Assembly (NCBI RefSeq): GCF_011075055.1 | Contig: NC_058139.1 | Span: 16,079,584-16,143,583 of the forward strand | From: Mangifera indica | Taxonomy: Eukaryota > Streptophyta > Magnoliopsida > Sapindales > Anacardiaceae | Reading direction: 5' to 3' | Length of the DNA stretch: 64,000 bases | In this document: one piece after another, positions 37,015 through 48,134 of the stretch | How positions within the stretch are numbered: position 1 is the stretch's first letter | How the letters are laid out: each line of letters begins with the position of its first letter | Program-made: the position numbers and the translations under genes | The notes under the pieces: model-generated | The model's database searches: none | Told to the model about the DNA's origin: nothing | The model's input: the letters and a program-made list of their open reading frames with translations, nothing else

Positions 37015-37202
37015 TTGGAATCTGTACGCCCCCTCTTGGTAGTTAATTGCAAATGTCTGAAAATATATATTAATTCGTTAAATTACATTAATGAAATATT
37101 AATGAAAGACAATCATTTTAATCACAGATTAATCAAACAAACATGATTATCATTATTAAATTAACATAATTAGCATAAGCTAATGTAACATTAGAATAAA
37201 AA

Positions 37203-37297
37203 TGTAATACCCTCAGGTATATTTCAGGGGCAATTATGTCTTTTGACCCTGTTTTGAGATTTTTCTCATTTTAAATATATATATATGTATGGGTGTG

Positions 37298-37343
<46 letters not shown>

Positions 37344-39464
37344 GCAAAAAGTCAAAAAGGGGAAAAGAAAAAGAAAAGGAGATAAACGCAAGGGAGAAAA
37401 ACAAAAGGCAAAACCAAGACTTTTTCATCATTTTCGTCCATATTCCAGCAGCCTCCAGCAGCCACCATTCTTCATATTTTCCTTTGCTTTCTTGAAGAAA
37501 AAAGAAGGATTTGAAGGAGTTGGAAGATAAGAAAAAAAAAAAAAAAAAAGAGAAGCACCTTGGAAGCTTTGGTAACCAAAGATCTCCTTCTTTTCCCTTT
37601 CATCTATGTTTATATGCATGTTATGTGAATGTGTTAGTGTGTTTTGGTATTGATTTAAAGTGATCTTGGTGATAAAGGAAACAAAACAAGGAGAAGGAAG
37701 CCAACTTACAAAGATTTGGCTTGAAACAAGGTAAGAGATATCATCCTTGATATGTGACATGTTTTAAGCTTTTGGTTCCTTAGATCTAGGTTATAAATGT
37801 TGATTTTGATGTTGAGGAATATTGTTTTGCCATTTGGGAAGTCTATGTATGTGATTTTGTGTATGGCAGAAAGTTGCATAATATTTACAGTTTTGCCACT
37901 GAGTTCGTCCCATGTTTTGGCTGCCTTATCTGATGAATTATGAGTGCTATTATATCTTGTTGGAAAGCTCTTTTAATCCTCTTTCCAATGATATATAGCG
38001 TGTATGAATTAGAGATCATTTGGATTGTTAAAGATTGTATAAACCGAAAGGACCGTTTTACTAAATAAACAGAGGAGGCAGTTTTGTCACTGAGTTTATC
38101 TCATGTTTTGACTGCCTTATATATGGAATTATGAGTGCTATTATATCTTGTTGGAAAGCTCTTTGAATCCTCTTTCCAATGATATATAGCTTGTATGAAT
38201 TGGGGATCATGCGAATTGTTAAATATTGCATGAAACACAAGGACTGCTTTATCAAATAAACAGGGGAGGCAGTTTTTGCCACTGAATTTATCTGCTGTTT
38301 TGACTGCCTGATTGAATGAATTATGAGTACTATTATAGCTTGTTAGAAAGCTATTTGAATCCTCTTTTCAACGATATATAGCTTGTATGAATTAGGAACC
38401 GTTTGGACTGTGAAATTGTATGAAAAAGAAGGCTGCCCTGTCAAATGAACAGGACTGTAAACAGTATTTCACAGTTTGGAAAGAAAAGAAAGAAAAGAAA
38501 AGAAAGGAAAGGAAAAGAAAAGAAAGGAAAGGAAAGGAAAGGAAAAAAAAAGAAAGAAGAGAAAAAGAAAAGAAATAAAAGTAAGAAAAGGTTGGGACTC
38601 AAGATTCAAGGGTCGTCCCAAGAGTAATGTCTGGTGAGTTATGAATAAATTTAGATGGAAGCGAAATTAGTAAGATATAAGACTCGCATGTATGCTATAA
38701 ACTATGAGGGGGCACTTTACACTACACCGCCCGTAGTAGGGCACGTCCGCAGTAGGACACGTCCGTAGTAGGACATAGACCCCTAGTAGGGTCCGCTCAC
38801 AGTAGAGCATGCTCACAGTATAGCTCAATTCAGATTCAGAAATAGTGTAGTGAAAGAAAAGAGCTTGAGCTTAGAAAAGTGTCAAATCCCTATAGTTAGC
38901 TTCCAGAAAGTATTAAATAGACACCAGATGGGACAAAGTATGACCCAAATAGTAAAGAGTGAACTAAATTATCCCCTCAATCTCTTATAGAGGTTAGGAT
39001 GTGAGGTTGAGTCCCAAAAGTGAGTTAGAACAGGAAAAAGGGATAGTTTACTTAATTTTTCCCCTTACTGAGTGTTCTTATCACTCACTCCCTTTTCTTT
39101 CCTGATTGCAAGTACAGGTGATCGAGGTAGCTGCGAGGCAGGGTCAGGTCAGCGTAGGTAGATCCGGCTGGAGCAGGTTATCTCTGGTTTATATTACATG
39201 CATATAGTGGCATGTTTTTATCGACTTTTGACTTTTTGAGATTATGGTACAATTGCATATGATTACTCCTTGTTTTCAGATGCTTTCAGATGAGTTTTCA
39301 TATGAGTATGTACATCTTTTGTTCGCTTCCAGATTTTTAGTTTTCTTGGAATACTTTCTAAACACTTTTAATGATGCATTTATTTTAAAAAAAATAGATG
39401 CTACGAATATTAATTCGTAACATTTCTCCTTCGATGGATAGTACTTCTAGGGAGGGATGTTACA
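37203..39464 (+). repeat. 5' LTR of the young Tekay-like element (2262 bp)
   Basis: From TGTAATACCCTCAGG to GGGATGTTACA. Contains a (TA)n tract (about 37301-37340), three 191-bp tandem units (37888-38461), an AAAAG/GGAAA purine tract (38476-38580) and a 16-18-bp minisatellite of GTAGTAGGACA-type units (38731-38823). Confidence 0.95.
37888..38461 (+). repeat. Tandem 191-bp units, three copies, in the 5' LTR
   Basis: Units start at 37888, 38079 and 38270 (each at a CAGTTTTxxCACTGA motif). Every unit contains a small stem TTGGAAAG / CTTTCCAA (for example 38151-38158 with 38172-38179) and the GATATATAGCxTGTATGAATT block. Confidence 0.92.
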
Positions 39465-39466
39465 GT

Positions 39467-39480
39467 TGGTATCAGAGCAT
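39467..39480 (+). other. Primer binding site, young Tekay-like element
   Basis: TGGTATCAGAGCAT, complementary to the 3' end of plant initiator methionine tRNA, three bases after the LTR end. Confidence 0.92.
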
Positions 39481-39651
39481 GATTTTGGAACCCAAAAGAT
39501 GTTTTCTAAAACAAAATGGAGTAATCAAAGTAATACAGAGATGGAATACCCTCCAGCCACGCTGACCACCCTCGCAGCCGATCACTGTAGGTTAAGTTTT
39601 CATTTATACCTGCTGAGTTTTATGAAACTAATGTGTTCATTTTCAGGACCT

Positions 39652-40740
39652 ATGAGTCAAACTCCAATAGATCCCTCTCAAAGGAGCCAAAGTGAAGGAA
39701 CAGCCCCTCAAGTACCCCAAGGGGCACTCAGTGCACATGATGTGCGAGAGATTTTTAGGGAGATGATGAGAGAGCACAGAGGTGCTCCTACACAGGGAAG
39801 TGAGACAACACATACGCCACCAACTCAGGGACATGATGTAAGAGAGGTTACTTCAGCATCTACAGTAGCCCCAGTGAGGACTCAGTTGCATCCTATTTTC
39901 AACCTCCCCAGTATGCACCAACCTCAAAAATTTGATGGTGCAAGGGACCCAATAGCAGCTGAAGAGTGGTTGGAATCAGTAGAGAGTGCCATGGCCTTGT
40001 TTGACATAACTGACCAAGAAAGAGTGAGATATGCCACTTATCTTTTCAAGTCAGGGGCAAGAATCTGGTGGAACATAGTCAGAGAGACGATCAATGTCTC
40101 AAAGATGACCTAGTCCGAGTTCAGACGCAGATTTGAGGTAGAGTACAGGGGTGCTGATGTTACTTGTATCAGGGCCCAGGAGTTTATCAATCTAGTGCAA
40201 GGGACAGACTCGGTAAAAGAATATTCTACAAAGTTTAATCAATTGTCCCAGTATGCCCTCGAGATAGCTAGCACAGAAATGGGGCGTATGCAGAAGTTTG
40301 TGTATGGGCTGGATCCAGAAATAGCTCGAGATGTTATGATCGGGGCACAACCACCTAGAACTTATGCAGAGGCCCTTGATAGAGCTTTGATGGCAAAGGT
40401 TTTTGTTAGGGGGAGGTTTGGTCAGACCACAGGGCAAAAGGTTACACCTCCCTCTACCATGCCAACTCCCCCAGTGAGTAGTGGTTCAACTTCAGTACAG
40501 AGAGGCCCTCCTCCAGAGCGAGACAGGAAACGTAAACGACCCCTCCAGTTCAGAGGCATGAAAAAGAACTAGAAGAGTGGAAAGAAACAAAGAGGACCTG
40601 AGATACCAGCTTGCCAGAAATGTGGAAACACCATAGAGGAGAGTGTTTGACAGGTCAGGCAGTTTGTTTCAGATGTCGTCAGCCTGGACATATTGCTCGT
40701 TTCTGTACAGCTGCCCCAGTGAGAGTAGAGCAGCATCAGC
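39652..40740 (+). pseudogene. gag of the young Tekay-like element
   Basis: Encodes the capsid/nucleocapsid protein. The start chosen is the ATG at 39652 (MSQTPIDPSQ); an upstream ATG at 39541 is in the same frame. The capsid region (PQKFDGARDPIAAEEWLE, then FRRRFEVEY and EFINLVQG) is at 39920-40210. The CCHC zinc knuckle CFRCRQPGHIARFC is at 40665-40706. The frame is broken by TAG at 40111-40113 (where Trp is expected), TAG at 40570-40572 (probably Gln), and loss of one base in an A run near 40625 just before the knuckle. Otherwise well preserved, consistent with a young insertion. Confidence 0.9.
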
Positions 40741-43700
40741 CTATAGGAGAGGCTACAGCCAGAGTTTATACGATCACCCAGGGCCCAACAGAGGCTAACC
40801 CATCAGCAGTCATGGGTCAGATTCTCTATCTTGATACTCATATTTATGTTTTAATTGATTGTGGGGCTACTCATTGTTTTATAGCCAAAGGTTTGCTTGA
40901 GAGGTTAAAGTTGCAACCTGTTAGAATAGCCTAGAGGATTATGATTGAGTTGCCTGATGGGGGGTTAGTTATTAGTGAGATGATGCTACTAGGACAGAGT
41001 ATTATGATTCAAGGTCGACAGTTACTAGTGGACCTGATTGTATTTGAAATGCCAAATTTTGACATGATTTTAGGGATGGATTTTTTAGAGAGATACGGAG
41101 CTGAAATTGATTGTAAAAAGAAGAAAGTGAGATTTAACTTAGACTCTGGAGATCAATTCGAGTTCGGTGAGAGTCATATCCAGAGTTTGATGATCAGTAT
41201 GTTAAAAGCTAATAAAATGTTGAAAAAGGGGTGTACAGGATATTTGGCTCATATAGTGAGCAAAGTTGAGTTAAGTCCAACTATTGAGGAAACACCAGTG
41301 GTACGTGAGTTTCTAGATATGTTTCCAAGCGAGTTATCGGGATTAGCTCCCGAGAGAGAGATTGAGTTTAGTATAGAGTTGGTACCTGGCACAGCACCTA
41401 TTTCAAGAGCACCCTGTCGAATGGCCCCTGCCGAGTTACAAGAATTGAAAAAGTAGCTTCAGGAGTTATTAGATCATGGTTTTATTAGACCGAGCCATTC
41501 CCCTTGGGGAGCTCCCATCCTATTTGTGAAAAAGAAAGACGGGTCTATGAGAATGTGCATTGATTACAGAGAGCTAAATAAAGCCACCGTTAAGAATAAG
41601 TACCCGTTACCCAAGATTGATGATTTATTTGATCAGTTGAAGGGATCCGTGGTCTTCTCCAAGATAGATTTGAGATCTGGTTATCACCAGGTGAGAGTGA
41701 CAGAGAAGGATATACCCAAGACAGCTTTCCGAACGAGGTATGGCTATTTTGAGTTTGTAGTGATGCCATTCGGATTGACAAATGCCCCTGTAGTATTTAT
41801 GGATTTGATGAACAGGGTATTTCACGACTGCCTGGATAAATTTATTGTGGTATTCAGTGATGATATCTTAGTATATTCTTGCAGTCAAGAGGAGCATGAA
41901 AAACATTTGAGGTTTACCCTCCAGAGATTGAGAGAGAAACAATTGTATGCCAAATTCTCAAAATGTGAATTTTGGCTAGATAGAGTTACCTTTTTGGGGC
42001 ATGTGATTTCAGCAGAGGGTATATCAGTGGATCCCAGTAAGATCGAGGCAATAGTTGAATGGCAGAGACCAAAGACAGTCAAAGAGGTTCGTAGTTTCTT
42101 GGGTTTGGCAGGGTATTATCAGAGGTTTGTGGAAGGATTTTCCAAATTAGCTAGACCTCTTACAACCCTCACGAAGAAAGCAATGCCATTTCAGTGGTCA
42201 GATGCCTGTGAGACAAGCTTCCAAGAATTGAAAAGAAGATTGACTACTGCTCCAGTATTATCACTTCCAGAGGAAGGAGTTGAGTATGATTTATACACGG
42301 ATGCCTCACATGGTGGTTTAGGAGCAGTGTTGATGCAGCGAGGCAAGGTGATAGCATATGCCTCAAGACAATTGAAAGAATTTGAAACTCGATACCCCAC
42401 TCATGATTGGGAGTTAGCAGCGGTAGTTTTTGCTTTGAAAATTTGGAGACACTATTTGTATGGGGTAAAATGTAATATTTATACTGATCATAAGAGCCTC
42501 AAATATTTCTTCACTCAGAAGGAATTAAATATGAGGCAGAGGCGATGGCTCGAGCTAGTAAAAGACTATGATTGTGATATTAAATACCATCCAGGCAAGG
42601 CTAATGTGGTTGCAGACGCCCTTAGTAGAAACGTGATGATATCACAATTGACGGTCCAGAGAGAAATTCAGAGAGAGATGGACCGAGAGCAGATTGAGCT
42701 CGTGATTGGAGCCTTCGCTAGGTTAGAGATTCAACCCACTCTCATAGATGAAATTCGAGAGGCTCAGACACAAGATGAATGGTGTCAACAGAAAATTCAG
42801 AAAGTAGAAGAGGGTCTCGAGGTAGATTTTCAAGTATTGAATGGAATTCTCAAATTTAGAGATCGAGTGTATATTCCCCAGATAACTGAATTGAGACAGA
42901 GAATTCTTACAGAAGCTCATAGTTCTCTTTACACTGCCCACCCTGGGGGTGTAAAGATGTATCAGGATTTAAAAAGGCATTTTTGGTGGTCAGGCATGAA
43001 AAAGGATATAGGTGAGTTTGTTACTAGATGTCTCACCTGTCAGCAAATTAAGGCCGAACACCAGAGACCTGCAGGGTTACTTCAGCCTCTACCTATTCCA
43101 GAATGGAAATGGGAGCATATCTCCATGGACTTCATTAGTGGACTCCCTAGAGCTCAGAATGGATGTAATGCTATCTGGGTGATTATTGATAGATTGACTA
43201 AGTCAGCTCATTTCCTGTCCATCAAAGATACTACTACCACAGATCAGTTGGGGAGATTATATGTTAGGGAGATTATTAGATTACATGGTGTACCCAAGAC
43301 CATTGTATCTGATCGTGATACAAGATTTGTATCAGCTTTCTGGAAAAGTCTCCAAAGATCCTTGGGTACTAATTTGGCATTTAGTACAGCTTATCATCCT
43401 CAGACAGATGGTCAGACAGAGAGGGTTAATCAAATTTTGGAAGACATGTTGAGAGCTTGTTGCCTAGATCATAAAGCTACGTGGGTAGAAATGTTGCCCT
43501 TAGTGGAGTTTGCTTACAATAATAACTACCAGGCGACTATTCAGATGGCACCTTATGAGGCCTTATATGGTAAGAGGTGTCGTTCTACTCTTCACTGGGA
43601 TGGGATAGGAGAGAGAGATATGTTATCCCGATCCCTTGGGCCCGAATTGACCCAAAAAATGATTGATGATGTCCAACTGATCAGGTAGAGAATAAAACAA

Positions 43701-44177
43701 GCTCAAGATCAACAGAAAAGCTATGCAGATCATCGACGTCGAGACTTGGAATTCAATGTAGGTGAATTTGTATTTGTAAAGGTTGCTCCATTCAAGCATT
43801 TGATGAGATTCAGAAAGAAGGGAAAGCTAGCTCCCAGATTTATTGGTCCATATGAGATACTTGAGAGAGTTGGTAAAGTGGCTTACAGATTAGCCTTACC
43901 AGCGAGTATGGACCGGATTCATGATGTATTTCATGTCTCATCGTTAAGAAAATGTCTTGGTGATCATTCCCAGATTGTGAATACAGAAGATATTAAGTTA
44001 TCAGAAGACCTTAGTTATGAAGAAAAACCGATTCAGATACTTGACAGAAGAATTAAACAACTAAGGAACCGACAGATTCCTCTAGTAAAAGTCTTGTGGA
44101 GAAGCCAGAAGTTAGAGGAGGCTACCTAGGAAATGGAGCAAACCATGAAGGAGAAGCATCCAAAGTTGTTTTTGTGA
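40741..44177 (+). pseudogene. pol of the young Tekay-like element (PR-RT-RH-IN-GPY/F)
   Basis: One continuous frame interrupted only by TAG codons at 40932, 41454, 43686 and 44127, ending at TGA 44175-44177. Protease active site LIDCGATH (Asp at 40857; Cys replaces the usual Ser). [12 protein letters not shown] at about 41660 and catalytic box FSDD at 41853-41864. RNase H: YTDASHGG and VADALSR. Integrase zinc finger: two His and CLTC (42918-43042). Integrase catalytic Asp, Asp and Glu in ISMDF, VSDRD and TERVN (43126-43422). GPY/F box FIGPYEILERVG at 43840-43875, then a chromodomain-like tail. Replicates the element through an RNA intermediate; this copy cannot make a full polyprotein. Confidence 0.93.
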
Positions 44178-44200
44178 ATTCCGAGGACGAAATTCTTGTG

Positions 44201-44213
44201 AGGGGGAAAGAGT
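44201..44213 (+). other. Polypurine tract, young Tekay-like element
   Basis: AGGGGGAAAGAGT directly precedes the 3' LTR start at 44214. Confidence 0.88.
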
Positions 44214-44307
44214 TGTAATACCCTCAGGTATATTTCAGGGGCAATTATGTCTTTTGACCCTGTTTTGAGATTTTTCTCATTTTAAATATATATATATGTA
44301 TGGGTGT

Positions 44308-44371
<64 letters not shown>

Positions 44372-46679
44372 GCAAAAAGTCAAAAAGGGAAAAGAAAAAG
44401 AAAAGGAGATAAGAGCAAGGGAGAAAAACAAAAGGCAAAACCAAGACTTTTTCATCATTTTCGTCCATATTCCAGCAGCCTCCAGCAGCCACCATTCTTC
44501 ATATTTTCCTTTGCTTTCTTGAAGAAAAAGGAAGGATTTGAAGGAGTTGGAAGATAAGAAAAGAAAAGAAAAAAAAGAGAAGCACCTTGGAAGCTTTGGT
44601 AACCAAAGATCTCCTTCCTTTCCCTTTCATCTATGTTTATATGCATGTTATGTGAATGTGTTAGTGTGTTTTGGTATTAATTTAAAGTGATCTTGGTGAT
44701 AAAGGAAACAAAACAAGGAGAAGGAAGCCAACTTACAAAGATTTGGCTTGAAACAAGGTAAGAGATATCATCCTTGATATGTGACATGTTTTAAGCTTTT
44801 GGTTCCTTAGATCTAGGTTATAAATGTTGATTTTGATGTTGAGGAATATTGTTTTGCCATTTGGGAAGTCTATGTATGTGATTTTGTGTATGGCAGAAAG
44901 TTGCATAATATTTACAGTTTTGCCACTGAGTTCGTCCCATGTTTTGGCTGCCTTATCTGATGAATTATGAGTGCTATTATATCTTGTTGGAAAGCGCTTT
45001 GAATCCTCTTTCCAATGATATATCGCTTGTATGAATTAGAGATCATTTGGATTGTTAAAGATTGTATAAACCGAAAGGACCGTTTTACTAAATAAACAGA
45101 GGAGGCAGTTTTGTTACTGAGTTTATCTCACGTTTTGACTGCCTTATATATGGAATTATGAGTGCTATTATATCTTGTTGGAAAGCTCTTTGAATCCTCT
45201 TTCCAATGATATATAGCTTGTATGAATTGGGGATCATGTAAATTGTTAAATATTGCATGAAACACAAGGACTGCTTTATCAAATAAACAGGGGAGGCAGT
45301 TTTTGCCACTGAATTTATCTGCTGTTTTGACTGTCTGATTGAATGAATTATGAGTGCTATTATATCTTGTTGGAACGCTCTTTGAATCCTCTTTCCAATG
45401 ATATATAGCTTGTATGAATTGGGGATCATGTGAATTGTTAAATATTGCATGAAACACAAGGACTGCTTTATCAAATAAACAGGGGAGGCAGTTTTTGCCA
45501 CTGAATTTATCTGCTGTTTTGACTGCCTGATTGAATGAATTATGAGTACTATTATAGCTTGTTAGAAAGCTATTTGAATCCTCTTTTCAACGATATATAG
45601 CTTGTATGAATTAGGAACCGTTTGGACTGTAAAATTGTATGAAAAAGAAGGCTGCCCTGTCAAATGAACAGGACTGTAAACAGTATTTCACAGTTTGGAA
45701 AGAAAAGAAAGAAAAGAAAGGAAAGGAAAAGAAAAGAAAAGAAAGGAAAGGAAAGGAAAGGAAAAAAAAGAAAGAAGAGAAAAAAAAAAGAAATAAAAGT
45801 AAGAAAAGGTTGGGACTCAAGATTCAAGGGTCGTCCCAAGAGTAATGTCTGGTGAGTTATGAATAAATTTAGATGGAAGCGAAATTAGTAAGATATAAGA
45901 CTCGCATGCATGCTACAAACTATGAGGGGGCACTTTACACTACACCGCCCGTAGTAGGGCACGTCCGCAGTAGGACACATCTGTAGTAGGACATAGACCT
46001 CTAGTAGGGTCCACTCGCAGTAGAGCTCAATTCAGATTCAGAAATAGTGTAGTGAAAGAAAAAGAGCTTAAGCTTAGAAAAGTGCCAAATCCCTATAGTT
46101 AGCTTCCAGAAAGTATTAAATAGACACTAGATGGGACAAAGTATGACCCAAATAGTAAAGAGTGAACTAAATTATCCCCTCAATCTCTTATAGAGGTTAG
46201 GATGTGAGGTTGAGTCCCAAAAGTGAGTTAGAACAGGAAAAAGGGATATTTTACTTAATTTTTCCCCTTACTGAGTGTTCTTATCACTCACTCCCTTTTC
46301 TTTCCTGATTGCAAGTATAGGTGATCGAGGTAGCTGCGAGGCAAGGTCAGGTCAGTGTAGGTAGATCCGGCTGGAGCAGGTTATCTCTGGTTTATATTAC
46401 ATACATACAGTGGCATGTTTTTATCGACTTTTGACTTTTTGAGATTATGGTACAGTTGCATATGATTACTCCTTGTTTTCGGATGCTTTCAGATGAGTTT
46501 TCATATGAGTATATACATCTTTTGTTCACTTCCAAATTTTCAGTTTTCTTGGAATACTTTCTAAATACTTTTAATGATGCATTTATTTTAAAGTATTTAA
46601 AAAAAAAAATAGATGCTACGAATATTAATTCGTAACATTTCTCCTTCGATGGATAGTACTTCTAGGGAGGGATGTTACA
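44214..46679 (+). repeat. 3' LTR of the young Tekay-like element (2466 bp)
   Basis: Same sequence as the 5' LTR but 204 bp longer. It holds four instead of three 191-bp units (44915-45680), a longer (TA)n tract (about 44311-44368) and one fewer minisatellite unit (45949-46024). Confidence 0.95.
44915..45680 (+). repeat. Tandem 191-bp units, four copies, in the 3' LTR
   Basis: Units start at 44915, 45106, 45297 and 45489. The extra unit closely copies its neighbour (units 2 to 3 boundary), as expected from slippage or unequal pairing. Confidence 0.92.
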
Positions 46680-46684
46680 AAAAA

Positions 46685-48134
46685 AAAAATTAGATTATCA
46701 GTAAATTAATATGCATGATGTCATTTTTCATAAAAAGAGAAAAAAAATTGAGTGTTCAAAATATTTGATGTAAGATTATCATTTTTTAATTTTAAATGTC
46801 ATTTAAGCTACATTTTAGATTTGAATCACCAGCAAACAATAATAAAATTTCAATTTCCCATAATAAAATGCATATGGTGCTTTCACTCTAATTTTTTAAT
46901 ATTTCTTTTTCTCTTGTCATATATTATTCTTTTGGAAGAGTTGGTTCTCTTCATCTGTATTTCTTGTGGAAGTTTTGCTTACTTCCATAGTAATTTTAGT
47001 GAAATATTCTGCCTGACAAAGCTTGGCAGGAACGCCAAAGCTTGGCGTTTCTGCCAACCATGATACGCCACTCACCCAATTTCAAAATAATTTGAATTTC
47101 AATATCAAATTAATCCAATTTTTTCAAATTAATTGAAATTCGGACCAAATTTCAAATTAATTGAAATTCAGATCCAGAAATTTCAAATTAATCCAATCAA
47201 AACAAATTAATTCAAATTCGGACTAAATTAAAATTCAATTTACATTTAATTTGGATCAAAATTAAATTTGATATGATATATTTCTACTTCCATTTAATAT
47301 AACGAAACTTGACCTATCTTCTTGTCATTACATTGATAGTATTGATGATCGATGAAGCTGTTTGCTGAATTTTCTTCATGAACGAAAAAAAAATCCAATG
47401 ATCTATACGAAAGCAAATACTTTTAGAGAAAATATGGAAGCAAGCAACCAAACACTTTTGGCAAAAAATATTTACAAAACTTGCATATATATATGGAAGC
47501 AAGCAAAACTTCCACATGAAAGGTAAAAAGGCGCAAACAAGAGCATGAGGAATATATTCTTCTCTGGTTGTCAGTGAATTTTTTATAAATATTCATTATA
47601 ATATTCCATAATGATGCGTTTCTTATTCATATATATTCATTGCACTTGCTGAAAACATGACAGTGCATTATTCCATCTTGATACATTATTCATATTCATA
47701 TCAGTGCATTATTCCATCTTAAAGCACTTGAGATTTAAAAAAAAAAATTATTCATAGCAAAGATGCAGGAGGGTTGGCGTTGACAAGGGTTGGCATGACA
47801 CCAACCTTTTTTAAAAACCCTTACTTTTAACAATTAGTAACTTTTTTTTCCAATTAAACGCCAATCCTTCATTTCTGTCAGTTAAACCCTACCAAATGAT
47901 CTTTTTTGATCATCCTAGTAGTTGGGGTCTAATATAAGGTATGAAGTGGATGTGGTCGAGTTTTGGTGGATTGCTCTTTTTGTTTTATATCCTTACTTTG
48001 AAGAATTCTTAATCTGAAATCTGTTTCACTTTTTAGTTTTTTCTTCTTTCTTTTGTTTATGAAGCATTGGCTCCATTCTAGAGCACTTGTTTTATTTTTC
48101 ATAGTATAGTTCCAAAGTTGTAGAGAAAAAGAGA
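46685..48134. other. Right part of the Mutator-like element, no gene recognised
   Basis: Should contain the upstream part of the DUF1985-ULP1 gene on the minus strand, but no domain was read. Notable pieces: palindromic motifs at 47021-47059 and 47772-47806, and an AAATTAATTxxAATTC-rich low-complexity block at about 47085-47275. Also a 25-bp inverted pair (46965-46989 with 47492-47516), two copies of CAGTGCATTATTCCATCTT (about 47661 and 47702), and a copy of the element's own terminal motif at 46844-46859. Confidence 0.5.

Larger units (their letters stand above)
37203..46679 (+). mobile_element. Young Tekay-like Ty3 chromovirus, 9.5 kb
   Basis: Two nearly identical LTRs (37203-39464 and 44214-46679) enclose a primer site, gag-pol and a polypurine tract. 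The LTR ends are TGTAATACCC and GATGTTACA. The flanking 5-mers are AAAAA on both sides (37198-37202 and 46680-46684). Clade evidence: long LTRs, initiator-Met primer site, GPY/F box and a chromodomain-like C-terminus, as in Tekay/Del chromoviruses. By eye the LTRs differ at only about 1-2% of positions outside repeat-number changes, so the insertion is recent. It is nested in the DUF1985-ULP1 side of the Mutator-like element. Confidence 0.95.

Noticed and set aside
37888..38461. Regular repeats that could be mistaken for a CRISPR or satellite array
   Set aside because: They are 191-bp tandem units inside an LTR, without spacers, in a plant genome.
38445..38627. Lys/Glu-rich open frames over purine tracts in both LTRs (also 45639-45855)
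   Set aside because: Pure products of AAAAG/GGAAA low-complexity repeats; no domain and located in LTRs.
39467..39480. tRNA gene suggested by tRNA-like bases
   Set aside because: Only the 3'-end complement of tRNA-iMet is present, as expected for a primer binding site; no cloverleaf follows.
41590..42400. Several antisense open frames across the Tekay RT/RNase H region
   Set aside because: Shadows of the well-preserved plus-strand pol frame.
39652..44177. TAG-only stops as evidence of stop-codon readthrough or a recoded genetic code
   Set aside because: The positions correspond to ordinary Trp/Gln residues in Ty3 proteins, there is also a frameshift, and the neighbouring kinase gene uses the standard code. 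Deamination explains them better.
44300..44557. Open frames made of Ile-Tyr repeats
   Set aside because: Translation of the (TA)n microsatellite.
30054..46859. Alternative right end of the Mutator-like element at 46859
   Set aside because: Only the 16-bp terminal motif matches there and the flanking 9-mer has one mismatch; the end at 48341 has a 200-bp inverted repeat and a perfect 9-bp duplication.
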